From NCBI GenBank assembly GCA_948146395.1, contig OX411551.1, positions 61,590,154-61,654,153 of the forward strand: a stretch of 64,000 nt of DNA, written 5' to 3'. Of the stretch, positions 21,483 through 32,695 are shown in pieces. The notes under the pieces are model-generated. The model was not told the origin of the DNA. It ran no database searches and worked only from the letters and a program-made list of their open reading frames with translations. Position numbers and translations under genes: made by a program. This stretch comes from Fragum whitleyi (lineage: Eukaryota; Mollusca; Bivalvia; Cardiida; Cardiidae). The number at the start of each line of letters is the position of its first letter. Position 1 is the stretch's first letter.

Positions 21483-21689
21483 TCTAGGATTTTTTTTCTT
21501 TTGAATTCATAATATTATCGTCAGACAACTTAAACCAAATAACTACAGCTTCATTAAGTTATCTATATATCTAGATCGCCAAAAACTGGTTTTGGGGAAT
21601 ACATTGTTGAATTTATTGAAAACTTCATTTTGTTTCACCAAAAAAGAAATAAAGAGAAATGAAAAACACTTCACTACTTCAAAAGTGTG

Positions 21690-21925
21690 TTTGTTTTGTT
21701 TGAATGGGGTTATAAGCCGCTCTTAACAGATTTTCAATTATATAGCGGTGTCGGGAGCACCCTAAATTGAATTCCTGCTGATTGTCTCATCAGTACTTAC
21801 AATACACCCTTTCTTAGTCATCAGCTGCTATCTCTCATAGCTCATAGAGTATCGACTCATAAGTGGGAGACAATAGAAAGAAGGACTGCCGCTGTCGGGT
21901 ATTTAACCCGACGCCAGAAGAAATG
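21690..21925 (-). mobile_element. Diverged copy of the 15.6-kb SINE
   Basis: TTATAAGCCGCTCTTAACAG, TTTTCAATTATATAGCGG, TCATCAGTACTTACAA, GCTGCTATCTCTCATAG and GACTGCCGC follow the same order as in 15618-15810. The tRNA-like head is decayed and no target duplication is visible. Confidence 0.7.
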
Positions 21926-22029
21926 ATTATGTGATGGATAAGCAAAATAGATCAAAACATTATTTACCTCAAAGGTGATAGACAGACTTTGGGGCAAGAA
22001 AAATGTTACATCTTTTTTTAATACAAGAA

Positions 22030-22960
22030 TAAACAAGGTGCCAAATTGTCACAAGATACGCCCGTCACACTGCTTAGTATTAACTGGGGATTTGAATAGA
22101 ACTGAGGTTATTTTGAATGAATAATTTTTGCACCCATGAAGTTTCATGATCCTAGCTATTATACTTTTAGAGATATACTCTGGACAAGATTTTAGTATGA
22201 AAAACAACAATGGGCAATAACTCAAAAAATAGGCCAGGTAGAATTATGGTTCTTGTACACTGCACTCCCCCTTGATGACATCTATACCCCCATGAAGTTT
22301 CATGATCCTAGCTATTATACTTTAAGAGACATACTCCGGACAAGATTCATGTCTGAAAAACAACAAAGGGCAATAACTAAAAAAATAGGCCAGGCAGAGT
22401 TATGGTTATTGTACACTGCACTCCCCCTTGGTGATATCTATACACCCATGCAGTTTAATGATCCTAGCTATTATACTTTTAGAGATATACTCCGGACAAG
22501 ATTCAAGTCTAAAAAACAACAAAGGGCAATAACTCAAAAAATAGGCCAGGTAGAGTTATGGTTCTTGTGCACTGCACCCCCCCTTGGTGAGATCTATACA
22601 CCTATGAAGTTTCATGATCCTAGCTTCTATACTTTAAGAGATATACTCCAGACAAGATTCAAGTCTGAAAAACAACAAAGGGCAATAACTCAAAAAATAG
22701 GTCAGGTAGAGTTGTGGTTCTTGTGCACTGCACTCCCCCTTGGTAAGATCTATACACCCATGTAGTTTCATGATCCTAGCTATTATACTTTTAGAGATAT
22801 ACTCCGGACAAGATTCTAGTCTGAAAAACAACAAAGGGCAATAACTCAAAAAATAGGCCAGGTAGAGTTATGGTTCTTGTGCACTGCACTCCCCCTTGGT
22901 GAGATCTATACACCCATGAAGTTTCATGATCCTAGCTATTATATAAAAACATAAGTTTGT
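22030..22960 (+). mobile_element. AACAAG-type element with five 156-bp units
   Basis: GGACAAGATT landmarks at 22183, 22339, 22495, 22651 and 22807 give an exact 156-bp period. Units share blocks with the 10-kb array (CTAGCTATTATACTTT, GGGCAATAACTC, CTTGTGCACTGCACT). Because 156 is 52 codons, one frame stays open for 170 codons (22253-22765) and encodes 52-residue repeats (YTPMKFHDPS, then QRAITQKIGQVELW). The left edge may be ACAAGGTGCCAAATTGTCAC at 22034; the right end appears lost after 22942. Confidence 0.8.
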
Positions 22961-23184
22961 ATTAATGAACATGAGGCAAATTGTCATTAAACAGGTATTT
23001 ATAAATGCCACCTTAAACGATAAAATATCTAAAAAAATAATAGTTAAATCAAAATGATAAATGAAAAAAATGAAAATAATGAATTAATAGATTCGACAAA
23101 ATACAGATACGCACACAAACTCCCAAGATAAGCAAAAATATTACAAAAAAAAGAAAAAAAAAGATAAATAATGGTCTTTTCGAG

Positions 23185-23270
23185 TCTCGAACTCGCGCAA
23201 AAATATCGAAGATATAAATAAGACTATTTTGCTTGCGTTCAAGCCCATTGAGCTATTACGACAACTGTTA
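23185..23270 (-). repeat. tRNA-like SINE head
   Basis: On the minus strand TAATAGCTCAATGGGCTTGA ... CGAGTTCGAGACTCG: box A-like and box B-like motifs, with an oversized interval between them. Confidence 0.4.
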
Positions 23271-23554
23271 ATTAAAGTAACACTTATAAACTTTGTCTAA
23301 GTATAAAGTATACAGTTTAAGCCGAACAAAGTACAAACACAGCACGATCAATACCGAGTAGAATTCGTCGGATTTTAATTCATTTAAATGAGCGAGGTGA
23401 AGTTCGGGTAAAAAAAAATCACACTATACGAAAGATCTATCAGACAAAATGCAAAAATTTTTGACATCGATTTATTGTTTGGGCATCACAGTAGAGTTCA
23501 CTAGCGAAATGGGTACTCTTATTCACGATGGAAATACCATTTGTACGCTTGTGA

Positions 23555-23975
23555 ACTTTTTTTTGATAGTGGTGTAATTGTTTGTTTTAGTGCAAGATCA
23601 ATTTATATTTCATTTGAGTTAGCAATAAAAGCTATATTTTCAAGAGTAGCAGAGTACAAGTGAAATAAAGCTTTTTTTGATCACAAAATGAAATATAAAT
23701 TGATCTTACTTAAATAACAACAATTACTCTATTTCTTTCATGACAAATGAGACAAAATGTGAAAAATTAAGTTAAAATTTTCTTAAAGAGCACCTTTTTG
23801 CATATGATTGCTATGCAACATTCATAATGACGTTGCTTATTGGGCTCAGCTCAAATAACATCCAATAGGGTAAAATGAACAAAAGAGCAGTTTAAGTGTT
23901 TGATAATTTCACTGATTATTCAGTGAGTCTATCTAATGATAATCTACCATTATTCCTCAAAAAAACACCAAAAAG
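23555..23975. repeat. Foldback-like repeat shared with 44.03-44.40 kb
   Basis: AGATCAATTTATATTTCATT ... AATGAAATATAAATTGATCT forms long inverted arms around 23586-23705. The following part (GATTGCTATGCAACATTCAT ... GATAATTTCACTG ... TGATAATCTACCATTATT) matches 44211-44362. Confidence 0.6.
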
Positions 23976-24089
23976 CATTTAAGAAATAATTATATTCATT
24001 TTCATTATTGATAATGTTTCTTTTAAGATATTGAACTAGGCTTCATATTCTGAAGCTTATATTCTAAGCAAAAGCTGATTCCTCTTCTC

Positions 24090-24476
24090 AGAGGTTGACA
24101 CTAACTCCTGAGATTAAAGGGTCAATTGGACTCCTAACACGTGAAATCAAGGAGTCCAAGCTCAAAGTCAGGAGTCCGAATTTTCATAAGGGGAAAACAT
24201 TGTGGAAAAGAAGAAATTGCTTGTTATAAGCAATTTCTTCTTTTCCTCAATGTTCTTCCAAAAAAGATTTTTTTCTCAAAACACTGTTGTCTAGAACAAC
24301 TTTTGTAGGGAAAATATCTACAGTTTTTGCATGTGTTAGAAAAGACACTACTCTACGCTTTGTTTTTTCAAAATATTCTCATATGACCCTTGGAGTCCAT
24401 CAGACTCCTTACTTGCAAATGGAAGGAGTCCAACTGGTAAACAAGGAGTCTCGGACTCCCCTTAGTGTCGAACCCT
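24090..24476. mobile_element. hAT-like MITE, CAGGG ends (copy 3, divergent)
   Basis: Left CAGAGGTTGACACTAACTCC; right GGACTCCCCTTAGTGTCGAA then CCCTG. Several GGAGTCC/GGACTCC boxes lie near both ends in inverted orientation. The central hairpin is at 24193-24256. It ends about 60 bases from the exon at 24536. Confidence 0.65.
24193..24256. repeat. Central hairpin module
   Basis: GAAAACATTGTGGAAAAGAA, GAAATTGCTT, loop, AAGCAATTTCTTCTTTTCC, TCAATGTTC; about 28 paired positions. Confidence 0.8.
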
Positions 24477-24535
24477 GCTTCTGAACTACTATATTACTTT
24501 TCAAACAGGAAACTAGATAAATAAAAGAAACTTAC

Positions 24536-24724
24536 GCCTTCCAGCCCTGTGTTCTGAAAAAGCCATGATATCCAAACTACGAAATGAGAGATCAATCTCA
24601 TATGGATTTTCGGAGTAAGTGGCCCCTGGGACAGGGGGTAGTTTAGGAACATTATCCATGTGGGGGTGTCGGGTACTTGCAGTACCGCTATTTCCTGAAT
24701 TCACCATTCCCTGTTGCCTCGTAA
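24536..24724 (-). CDS. Internal coding exon of the split unidentified gene
   Basis: 189 bp between an acceptor GATCAG (just above 24724) and a strong donor, GTAAGT, whose complement is at 24530-24535. Entering phase 1, the codons read VTRQQGMVNSGNSGTASTRH, PHMDNVPKLPPVPGATYSEN, PYEIDLSFRSLDIMAFSEHR, AGRR. The alternative acceptor five bases upstream would put a stop in frame, so the choice is forced by the reading frame. The segment has a proline-rich PKLPPVPG motif and no membrane helix. It looks like a flexible linker followed by a short ordered part. The donor is just downstream of a hAT-like MITE in genome order. Confidence 0.8.
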
Positions 24725-24744
24725 CTGATCTATTGGCAACCACA

Positions 24745-25295
24745 TAATATTGTCACACCTACATGTTTCAACTTCTTTAATATGTCAATGCAGGTCACAA
24801 TCTTTGGCTACTATATAGCCTCCATAGAACAACTGTCATAAACAAACTCAACAATATTCTTTAATTAACTTTCCATTCATATTTGTATTTCTTATAATTC
24901 AGTCAATCCTTTGCAAAAGTGAAACTGTCCTCCATATATAGTCTTGTTAATTGCCTTAATCAAATTCATTTGTTTTTTAAAAGAATTCGTGTAATTTTTA
25001 CTTCACTTCTAAACATCAAAGAAAAAGTCCCAAGATACCAAAATACAACAATGTTTATCATCAGAAAGAGCTTTGTCCAAATATCCATGTTTTATGTTCT
25101 GAAATCACTTCCCTGCATTCACCATATCTCACTATAAAGACATTTTTGATCAGCAGAATCAAGATTTTAGTCCTACTTTAACAATAACAAAAGGAAGGTA
25201 TCTTCTTAATCCCTTCTCAGTCTTAAATATTTGTTCAATAGGAGACATCACAACTCTTGTCATTTACAGGCTCTGTTTCTCAGTTTCTTTTCATG
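24745..25295. other. No recognised feature
   Basis: Intronic AT-rich DNA. Confidence 0.4.
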
Positions 25296-25518
25296 TTAAC
25301 ATTTTCCTGTTTTACAAAATTTTGGACCAAATTCAAAGGTTTTGCAGACGAAAATTTACAGTGGATTTAATTTAAAAATTAACCATTCTGTAGGGTAGAA
25401 AATTTTGTAGAAAAAGAAGAAATTGTTTGTCACAAACAATTTCCTCTTTTCTACAATAATTTCTCAATTACAAAATCTTAGGGACATAAAAACCAGGGAT
25501 TGGACAGGAAAGGGTTAA
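25296..25518 (+). mobile_element. TTAA MITE, CCCTTTCCTGTTT family (copy 1)
   Basis: TTAACATTTTCCTGTTTTAC at the left, GGACAGGAAAGGGTTAA at the right. The body matches 43416-43644 and contains the hairpin module (TAGAAAAAGAAGAAATTG / CAATTTCCTCTTTTCTA). It shares its right TTAA with the next element. Confidence 0.85.
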
Positions 25519-25758
25519 CCTGTGTCATGCCAAGTAAAAAGCTAGACAAAATTTCACTAAAATCAAAGCGCTGTGAGTACTGGAAGCAAAATTTGTGAGT
25601 CAGTATTTCTTTTGAAAATATAATTGTCAAACTTTTCTGGTGTGATATGGATAACAGGTGGTAGATTTTGATCAGACTGCACACTATGTGCAGGCTGATT
25701 TTTGTCTTTACCTTCTGCCAAAGGAAAAATATTCAAGGTTTGGCATGACAAGGGTTAA
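25515..25758 (+). mobile_element. TTAA MITE, CCCTTGTCATGCTG family (copy 4)
   Basis: TTAACCTGTGTCATGCCAAG to TTGGCATGACAAGGGTTAA. Abuts the previous MITE, with a single TTAA at the junction. Confidence 0.85.
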
Positions 25759-25996
25759 ACAGGTTCTTAAATATTTATGTATATAGTTACATGAGCCATT
25801 TACATGCTTTAAACCACTTTCAAGATTTTATTTAATGATACTGATTTAATAATCGTTCTTTTTTAAATCATCAAGCAAAGTAATGAAACCAAGCCAACTA
25901 CGTCTACATCTGCACCAAGCATGTATCTGGAATATTTCTCCATCTTTTTTTTTCATCTTTAGAAATGAGGTGCCTCAGTGTGTTTGGACACTTATA

Positions 25997-26558
25997 TATA
26001 CTGTTCACAAAAAGTAGAGGATATTGTAAGTTTGATTTGTGGTATTCTGGTCATCTTGGGCATACAAACATCTTCAGGGCCCCGTTCTTGAATTATCAAC
26101 AAAGAAGCCAATTGTTTGATATCATGAAAATATCTGACTGTGAATCACAGGGTTTGACAGCAGTTTGGACTCACTTTATTCTGTTTTTTTTTTAGCATAC
26201 CATTGACTCACTTACGATGAGCTTTCATTAGACTCACATTAATCCAACAAAAAAAAATGATGCGAATACTTGAAAAAAGATAAACACCGAATAAAATTTC
26301 TCACATTTATGCTCAACTAAAGTAAAAAATTTACATTACAACATACGCCATGTTAAAATAAGCACTATACCCCTTTCTTCTTAAATGTTGAATTTGCAGG
26401 ACATAATTAGCAGAAAAGGGAATTCCAAAACTACCATAATACCATGAGACAACTGCTTGTTGGCCAAGAATACATTATAATGTCCTAAATTGTTTGCAGC
26501 CACGATAACCTTGGATTATGGATTAACAGATTATCCCCTACTTTTTGTGAACAGTATA
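25997..26558. mobile_element. Mariner-like MITE with 27-bp inverted ends
   Basis: TATACTGTTCACAAAAAGTA + GAGGATA at the left; the right end is its inverted complement with one difference (GAGGATA versus GGGGATA). TA flanks both sides, as for Tc1/mariner insertions (family knowledge). The 560-bp body has no transposase. Confidence 0.85.
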
Positions 26559-26930
26559 GTTTAATACTGACCCATCAATATGAAATATATACAATTGAAG
26601 AATAGACAAATACCAAACCTCTCAGTTTTGCACAAAAATTACACCCATTACATCTCAAAAGTGCCTTTGAAACAAAGAAACATCGAAGACAAAAACAAGG
26701 CTACCATAACTTGTGAATTTCAATGAGCGATTGAAATTTTAACACTCCCATTTTAGCACAATTAACCTAACTTCAAACTAAAAAGAACTTGAAGTGAAAT
26801 ATTTCTCTCCATTTCCCTTTATTGTCACATTGTAAATACACAAATATTTGAGAAGCATTGAGAACCTGTTATGAAAAAACAATCAATTACATAGACAAAC
26901 AAGATTTAGCCTATAAACTGACACACTTAG
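26559..26930. other. No recognised feature
   Basis: Intronic AT-rich DNA. Confidence 0.4.
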
Positions 26931-27150
26931 TGGTGTATGGGTCTAGAGGTAGAGCGTCGGCTCTGACACAAAGGTTCTGAGTTCAGTTCACGGGAGCAGC
27001 TATCTACCTCGGTACTTTCATTCGCCCACACATTCAATGCAATATCTGGAGAATTTTCCAGGAAGAAGAATTGATAGGGATTAATCTAAGTTGTAAGAAC
27101 TTGTTTCCCAATCGATATAAAATAAATAGGTTTAACCAAACACTTAGTTG
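26931..27150 (+). mobile_element. Possible tRNA-derived SINE
   Basis: GGTCTAGAGGTAGAGCGTCG ... GAGTTCAGTTCACGGGAGC has tRNA-like D- and T-arm blocks (box B GAGTTCAGTTC), followed by ~150 bp of body. No tail or target duplication was found. Confidence 0.4.
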
Positions 27151-27279
27151 CTGGTGCAGGGTCATCAATCCATCCAGGACCCTTTGGCAAGTTAAAGCCA
27201 AAATAACATCTATAAGATAGTGTGTAATATCAAACATTCTGTAGCCAAGCAAAACAATACATGTAAATGAGCCTAGCAT

Positions 27280-27346
27280 TCTGGATGACAAGTGCATGTG
27301 CAAAGCCTAGTTTAATAGGAAAACTGTTTGCACTAATTTGTCAACC
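27280..27346. mobile_element. Shortened copy of the 0.9-kb inverted-repeat element
   Basis: GGATGACAAGTGCATGTGCA ... GGAAAACTGTTTGCACTAAT, TTGTCA: the left arm and half the core have been lost relative to 897-1027. Confidence 0.55.
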
Positions 27347-27441
27347 TTGAGTATTCAGCCAATCAGAATGTACAAAAATGAATGAAACCAACCAAAATGA
27401 AATTATTAGTTATACAGGATACCATTTCTGAGGAGCAAATT

Positions 27442-27595
27442 AAGGTAGTAGAACCGTAATAGTTCTACAACGTTTCGGCACATATAAACTTTCACAATGT
27501 TAATCAAAGTTTCCTAATGAAAATCATTAGGAAACCTCTGTTAACACAGTTAAAGCTCTTTACTTTAAAATTGTGTGAAACTATACTGCCGAACT
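27442..27595. mobile_element. Palindromic MITE, AAGGTAGT ends (copy 2)
   Basis: AAGGTAGTAGAACCGTAATA opens it. The centre is a strong palindrome, GTTTCCTAATGA/TCATTAGGAAAC, flanked by CAATGTTAA...TTAACACAG. See 679-843. Confidence 0.6.
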
Positions 27596-27868
27596 AAAGT
27601 TAGGGGCCGGCCTCTGATATTCATATTTTCAGTCGGAAAATTAATGCAAAACCAAGAAAGAAAATAAATAAGGAAAAGAGTGTTTCTCTGATGCTTTACC
27701 ATCTGCTACAATAGACTAACATTGTTTTGCAAACACTCAGGTCCAGCTTCAGTGCTCCTACGGCCCTTTAAAAGATGGCACAACCAGAAAATATCTGATG
27801 AAAGTTTTTACAATTTAGCTGTAAAATCAGAACTATTGGAGATTTTTAGCATTTTGCCCGAGTAACAG

Positions 27869-28246
27869 ATGATTAAACTGAGCGCATTTCCACCGGATGG
27901 CAAACTCAGGGGGTCTTTGTGGCGCCAATTGGGGCTTCTGTTTGACATGCTTCAAATGATCAAACTCAGAACATGGGATGTAGAGAAGGCTCTGAGATTG
28001 CTTCAACATGTTTGTCTAGACAGAAATCTGTCTAGGCGACTATCATTAAGCAGATCTGCCATTCAGCAGCAATATGAACATTTTCTAACTACTGGTACAC
28101 CTGATAAGGGATCCTGTCTTATGGTCTACATATACAGATCGAAGGGTCTTTCTCTGCTGTCAACTCTAGTGCAACACAACCAATCTATCACCCATAATGT
28201 CATTGTAAGGCAGTCTAATGAGTGCTACCTACCATCATTACTATAG
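27869..28246 (+). CDS. Unidentified 125-codon ORF
   Basis: An ATG-started frame (MIKLSAFPPDGKLRGSLWRQ ... VEKALRLLQHVCLDRNLSRR ... SAIQQQYEHFLTTGTPDKG) in DNA that is less AT-rich than its surroundings from about 27600 to 28480. It is the longest open frame here that is not explained by a tandem repeat. Composition is protein-like (Leu, Arg, Gln), but there are stops before and after in all frames and I see no convincing splice sites or family motif. It could be a fragment of a decayed retroelement or a host pseudogene. It lies on the opposite strand inside the 16.8-kb intron. Confidence 0.2.
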   Translation: MIKLSAFPPDGKLRGSLWRQLGLLFDMLQMIKLRTWDVEKALRLLQHVCLDRNLSRRLSLSRSAIQQQYEHFLTTGTPDKGSCLMVYIYRSKGLSLLSTLVQHNQSITHNVIVRQSNECYLPSLL

Positions 28247-29120
28247 GTTGGGAGACTGAGACCCGTTTCCTGCAATAGGTGGGCCTGTATCCAAGGTTGA
28301 CTGTTATTCAAAATCACATTAACATAAGTACAATGAAGGTACAGATGAACCGTTGTGCCCGATCAACTGACTTGTTGCTAAAAATTGACCCCTTGGATAT
28401 CCTTCGGTGTTGAAAGGGGGGAACAGAACTTGCTCTAGCTGGTGTTAATCTTCCATTTTTGCAGAGGTTGCAGATAGCTACTAAATTAAGTGCCACAGAA
28501 CCCTGCTAACTCATGGTTTCCTAAGAACAGTAAATGCATTTCACAAGACGATTTAAACATCTGGCCCTGAACTTACCAAAATCAAGAGTTTTTTAGCAAC
28601 TTTACAAAAGGGGGATTGGGTACTTCCGGCAATTCGTCTATACATTTTAAGATGTTTTGTTGGCAATTTTGTTTGCAGATCTCAAAAGTCAAAACATTGA
28701 ATTCAGTTCTTGCAAAAAATAGAATTGTTGCAGAGTATTTTCAAGGAACGAAAAGTGATTATTTCCATTTTTCAACATAAACTACAACTAATATTACTTG
28801 AACAACTCCGAAATAAAAATGTCTGTTCATTTAAAATTGTTTTCAGGAAATGTTTCTGAACAAGTAAAGCAGCCACTCAGACAGAAATATCCCTTCATAT
28901 ATTGCTTGCAATCAATTATAATCAACATCTTTCATTTGTTTTGGGTTTATTTTTGCAGAGAAAGAGTCAAAGTACTAATTAAATAATATATTAATTTGAT
29001 TTAAAATTGTTTTGATTTTAATCAGTCAAACTAAGGAGTAACAAAACAACAATGTATCACAGAAAAACCATCTTGATTGGAGTTAGCTGAACACTAATCT
29101 TACAGAACGTAACCAATATC
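28247..29120. other. No recognised feature
   Basis: Non-coding intronic DNA. Confidence 0.4.
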
Positions 29121-29194
29121 GATGGTTCAGTGCGAAACAGTTGTAACTGCCTATACCTTTATAGGCAGTTACAACTGTTTCGCACTGAGCAATC
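29121..29194. mobile_element. Dispersed ~74-bp palindrome, perfect copy
   Basis: CAGTGCGAAACAGTTGTAAC + TGCCTAT is exactly complementary to ATAGGCAGTTACAACTGTTT + CGCACTG: 27 perfect pairs with outer GATGGTT/AGCAATC partly paired. Confidence 0.85.
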
Positions 29195-29680
29195 AAATTA
29201 TGATGTCTGATGTAGTTGGCAATGTTTATACATAAATTAACAACTTTGATAATAGCAAATATATATGACACACAATAAACTCAAGTATGATGCATTAATG
29301 TTTATATAAAATTGTAATTAACACAATTTACAAAGATAATCCTAATTAATGCAAACTATATACTCCTTAAAAACACAAAATAGTCAACCATTCCAATTTT
29401 CTATCACACATATTAATCAGGACCATTTAAACTTGTGGCTTAGGTAGGCAACCAAAAAGTTCTAACTATACATAAGTTCAACTGTACGTATAATATTTTG
29501 ACGTCTGGCCATTTATATGTTTTAAAATTCAAAAGGCTGGTGTAAATTATTCAGTGGAATAATAGATTGGAAGTCAACCAGTGTTCACAACTTTGCTACA
29601 CTTAATTATAAATTGCAATATAATCATTTAATCTGAGCTACCTCATGGTCTTAATGCAAAAGATATAATGAACTTATTTT
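29195..29680. other. No recognised feature
   Basis: AT-rich intronic DNA. Confidence 0.4.
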
Positions 29681-30016
29681 AAGCTAGGCTGTTTTCAGAG
29701 AAAACTTGGGGTATTGCTTTAGCCTTGGTGTCATCACCCGTGTCATCAGTGATGTCGTGGTTGTCATTCAAAAACTCTGACATTTAGTGATATTTCTCTA
29801 TTTAAGACATTCACTTGAAACTTCGCACATATATTCCCAATCAAAAGAGCAACCTGCACTATCAAAGAGTATAGCTCTACATGCATTTTGTGGAAATTAT
29901 ATCACAAAATGTCAAAGTTTTCGCAAGACGACGACAACAACAACAATGATGTGGAATATCAACACCAAGACCAAGCAATACCTCAGGTTTTCTCCAAAAA
30001 CAGTAGAGCTAAAAAA
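29681..30016. mobile_element. Element with ~36-bp inverted ends
   Basis: AGCTAGGCTGTTTTCAGAGA + AAACTTGGGGTATTGC at the left is the imperfect complement of GCAATACCTCAGGTTTTCTC + CAAAAACAGTAGAGCT at the right. It has the small hairpin GTTTTCAGAGAAAAC, and a GACGACGACAACAACAACAA run precedes the right end. Related pieces lie at 30243-30510 and 35190-35365. Confidence 0.65.
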
Positions 30017-30242
30017 GATGCTTTATACCACTTTTGAACAGTTAGTGTCTTTACCAATCAGAAGTGAAATCAAATTGTGAAGTTTTTTGTCAAAAATGAG
30101 TGACTTTCACAAAATGACCTTGACCAATGACCTTGGCATTGTTATGCATGTGACGGTTTTGTTGCAAGCAATGCACAAGTGAAATTTCAAGGCTCTATGA
30201 CTTACCTATCCAAAGGTATGGCTCATACTAATTTTAACTACA

Positions 30243-30510
30243 ACAAGAGCACCACCTATGGGTGCCTATGCTCGGCTGTTGAGTGCTGGATGTTGGGAAA
30301 AAATCTAAGTTGAAAAAGGGGCATACTTTGCACAAAAAGCATCTAGAGTTATCCTCCTTGATAGTATAGGTTGCTCTTTTGATGGTGAACATGTGTGCCA
30401 AGTTGCAAGTGAATGCCTTCAGTAGAACCAGAGATATAACAAAATGTCAAAGTTTTCGCACGACAACGACAATGACGACGACAACGACGCCAACAACGAC
30501 GACACCTAGG
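30243..30510 (+). mobile_element. AACAAGAG-type element, GCACCACC family
   Basis: AACAAGAGCACCACCTATGG, GTGCCTATGCTCGGCTGTTG as at 1923. It ends in a GACGACAACGACGCCAACAA tract and CACCTAGGCTATAC. Confidence 0.6.
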
Positions 30511-30534
30511 CTATACAAACATGGCTTTTTGAGG

Positions 30535-30600
30535 TTTCAGTGTGAAACAATTGTAAGGCTCTCTTAATCTATAGGAATTTGCAATAGTATGACACTGACC
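30535..30600. mobile_element. Dispersed ~74-bp palindrome, degenerate copy
   Basis: GGTTTCAGTGTGAAACAATT ... TATAGGAATTTGCAATAGTA ... ACACTGACC: layout kept, pairing partly lost. Confidence 0.5.
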
Positions 30601-31079
30601 CAGTGAAATAAATATTAATTGTAAGTATGATGCTCTGTCACCAATGATGATGGCCACTGTCATAGTGAAGTTTGTAGCACATTGGACTGTCAAATCTAAG
30701 TTGCCCAGTTTCATCCCAGACAGCAGGCACATAACTTAAAGATTGTTAAAGGTGGTGTAAAACCAATCAATCAATCACTAACAATGATGGTTCTCCACAT
30801 GGGATGATCAATAGTTGTAGATGGAATGGAGTCTATCTTTATTGACTTTTCAAGATTTCAACAATCAACATTGTATTTGGGGGCTTTCCCCTGCACCTAA
30901 AACCCTTCTCCCCTTGTTTGCTGTATACTCCTTTTGTGTACAAAGTCTCTTTGGACAATATAGACAAGATCTGCTTGATTGTGTGCAATCTGATCTTAGC
31001 CTGCATCCTACTTTATCTTACATAAAGTTAAAACTTGAGTCAGATAGGTTTAATTGTCAAAGTTTTGAAATTTATTTTT
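30601..31079. other. Mostly unassigned
   Basis: The part around 30955-31015 (TATAGACAAGATCTGCTTGA ... GATCTTAGCCTGCATCC) resembles the core of the CCCTTGTCATGCTG MITEs, but its ends are gone. Confidence 0.35.
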
Positions 31080-31243
31080 AACAAGAGCTGTCACTGTAAG
31101 ATGACAATGCCCCCGACACCGCTTTGATTTAGAAGTTATGGCCAATGTTAAAGTTTTTGGACGGACGGACGGACAGACGGACGGACGGACGGACGGACGG
31201 ACAAGTCAAATTTATGATGCCTCCCTATCGGGGGCATAAAAAG
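31080..31243 (+). mobile_element. AACAAGAG-type element, CCCCCGA family (copy 2)
   Basis: Same structure as 4679-4855: AACAAGAGCTGTCACTGTAA, TGCCCCCGACACCGC, a GGACGGACGG run (31160-31201) and TATCGGGGGCATAAAAAG. Confidence 0.85.
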
Positions 31244-31280
31244 AGTCAAGTTAAATGTCAGAAGGCTTAATTCTAATCAG

Positions 31281-32288
31281 AACAAGAGCTGTCGGAGGAC
31301 AGCAAAGCTTGACTATTCCTAGTGCTGGATAGTAACAGCAAATCAATATCGACATTGGAAATTCAATAAAATGAAAGTCAAGAGAAAAGAATCTTTGTCT
31401 AGAGGCTGATATTATGGTCACAGAAGCATGTGCAGAGTTTCAAAGCAATAGCTTTAGAAGGAACAGAGATACAACTAACATAAAACAGTTGCACATAAAA
31501 ACATAACCAAGATTTTTAAGGCCGAAAAGGGTTAAAATTCCACTAAATTAAATATCAGAGTAATGAATCTTTTTCTGTAGGCTAATATTATGGTCAAAGA
31601 AGCATGTGTAAAGTTTCCAAGCAACAGCTATAGTAGAAATAGAGAAATTACAGAAATACAACATTTGCACGTAAAAACTTAACAAAGAATTTCTAAGTCC
31701 AAAAAGGGTTAAAAACCCACTAAATTCTATACCAGAGAATTGAATCTTTATCAAGAGGCTGTTGTTATGATCATTGAAGCATGTGCAAAGTTTGAAAGCA
31801 ATAGCTTTAATAGAATTAGAGATATAACTGATGTACAACATTTGCACATAAAAACTTAACCAAGAATTTCTGAGTCTGAAAAAGGTTAAATTCTACTAAA
31901 TTCAATATCAGAGTAATAAATCTTTGTCAAGAGGCTGATATTATGGAAACAGAAGCATGTGTAGAGTTTCCAAGCAAAAGCCTAGGTAGAAATAGAGCTA
32001 TAACTGATATACAACTTTTGCACGAAAAAACTTAACCAAGATTTCTAAGTCCGAAAAGGGTTAAAGTTCCACTAAATTCAATATCAGAGTGATGAATCTT
32101 TGTCTAGATGCTGATATCATGGTCACAGAAGCATGTGCAAAGTTTTAAAGCAATTGCTTTAATAGAAACAGAGATTTTAAACACTTGCACGTAAAAACTT
32201 AACCAAAGCATTACGCCGACGTCGACACTGATGCCGACGCCTAGTGACTGGAATAGCCCCCCCATTCTTCGAATAGTCGAGCTAAAAA
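31281..32288 (+). mobile_element. AACAAGAG-type element with five ~176-bp units
   Basis: Left AACAAGAGCTGTCGGAGGAC + AGC (hairpin GCTGTC-GGAG-GACAGC) then TTGACTATTCCT; right TTCGAATAGTCGAGCTAAAA, the inverted match. The AGGCTGATATTATGGTCA landmark is at 31403, 31579, 31756, 31932 and 32107 (about 176 bp). A GCCGACGTCGACACTGATGC tract precedes the right end. Minus-strand frames here are repeat translations. Confidence 0.85.
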
Positions 32289-32695
32289 GGGGTTTTAAAT
32301 TTACATATTTATATGCCTTTGGATTTTGATTTTTATAAGGAAAGATTACCCTCTTTTTTTTATAAACTTTCTCATGACCTTTACAACTTAAAATTTTAAT
32401 GAAGAAATTCAGTTCAAAAACATTATAAACAAATAGATAAGGGTAGAGAATTTAGGACCAATAAAATATTGATCATCTTTAATAACTACAATCATCTATG
32501 TAAACAATACAAAGGTGAAATAATTGCACCTATAATGGTTGGTCGTGGATACATGCCTGTGATATAAATCAGTGCAAAAAGCAATAAGCAATATAGAAAA
32601 AGGAGAACAAGCTATTTTTTATTTTTCCACAATGTTATCTAACCAAATTTATTATACTTATATGATATAAAATCATATCTAAATTTCAAATATGA
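32289..32695. other. No recognised feature
   Basis: AT-rich intronic DNA. Confidence 0.4.

Noticed and set aside
22253..22765. 170-codon open frame as a repeat-protein gene
   Set aside because: It lies wholly inside 156-bp tandem units of a transposable element; the period is a multiple of three, so frames stay open by construction. No start context, splice sites or family match.
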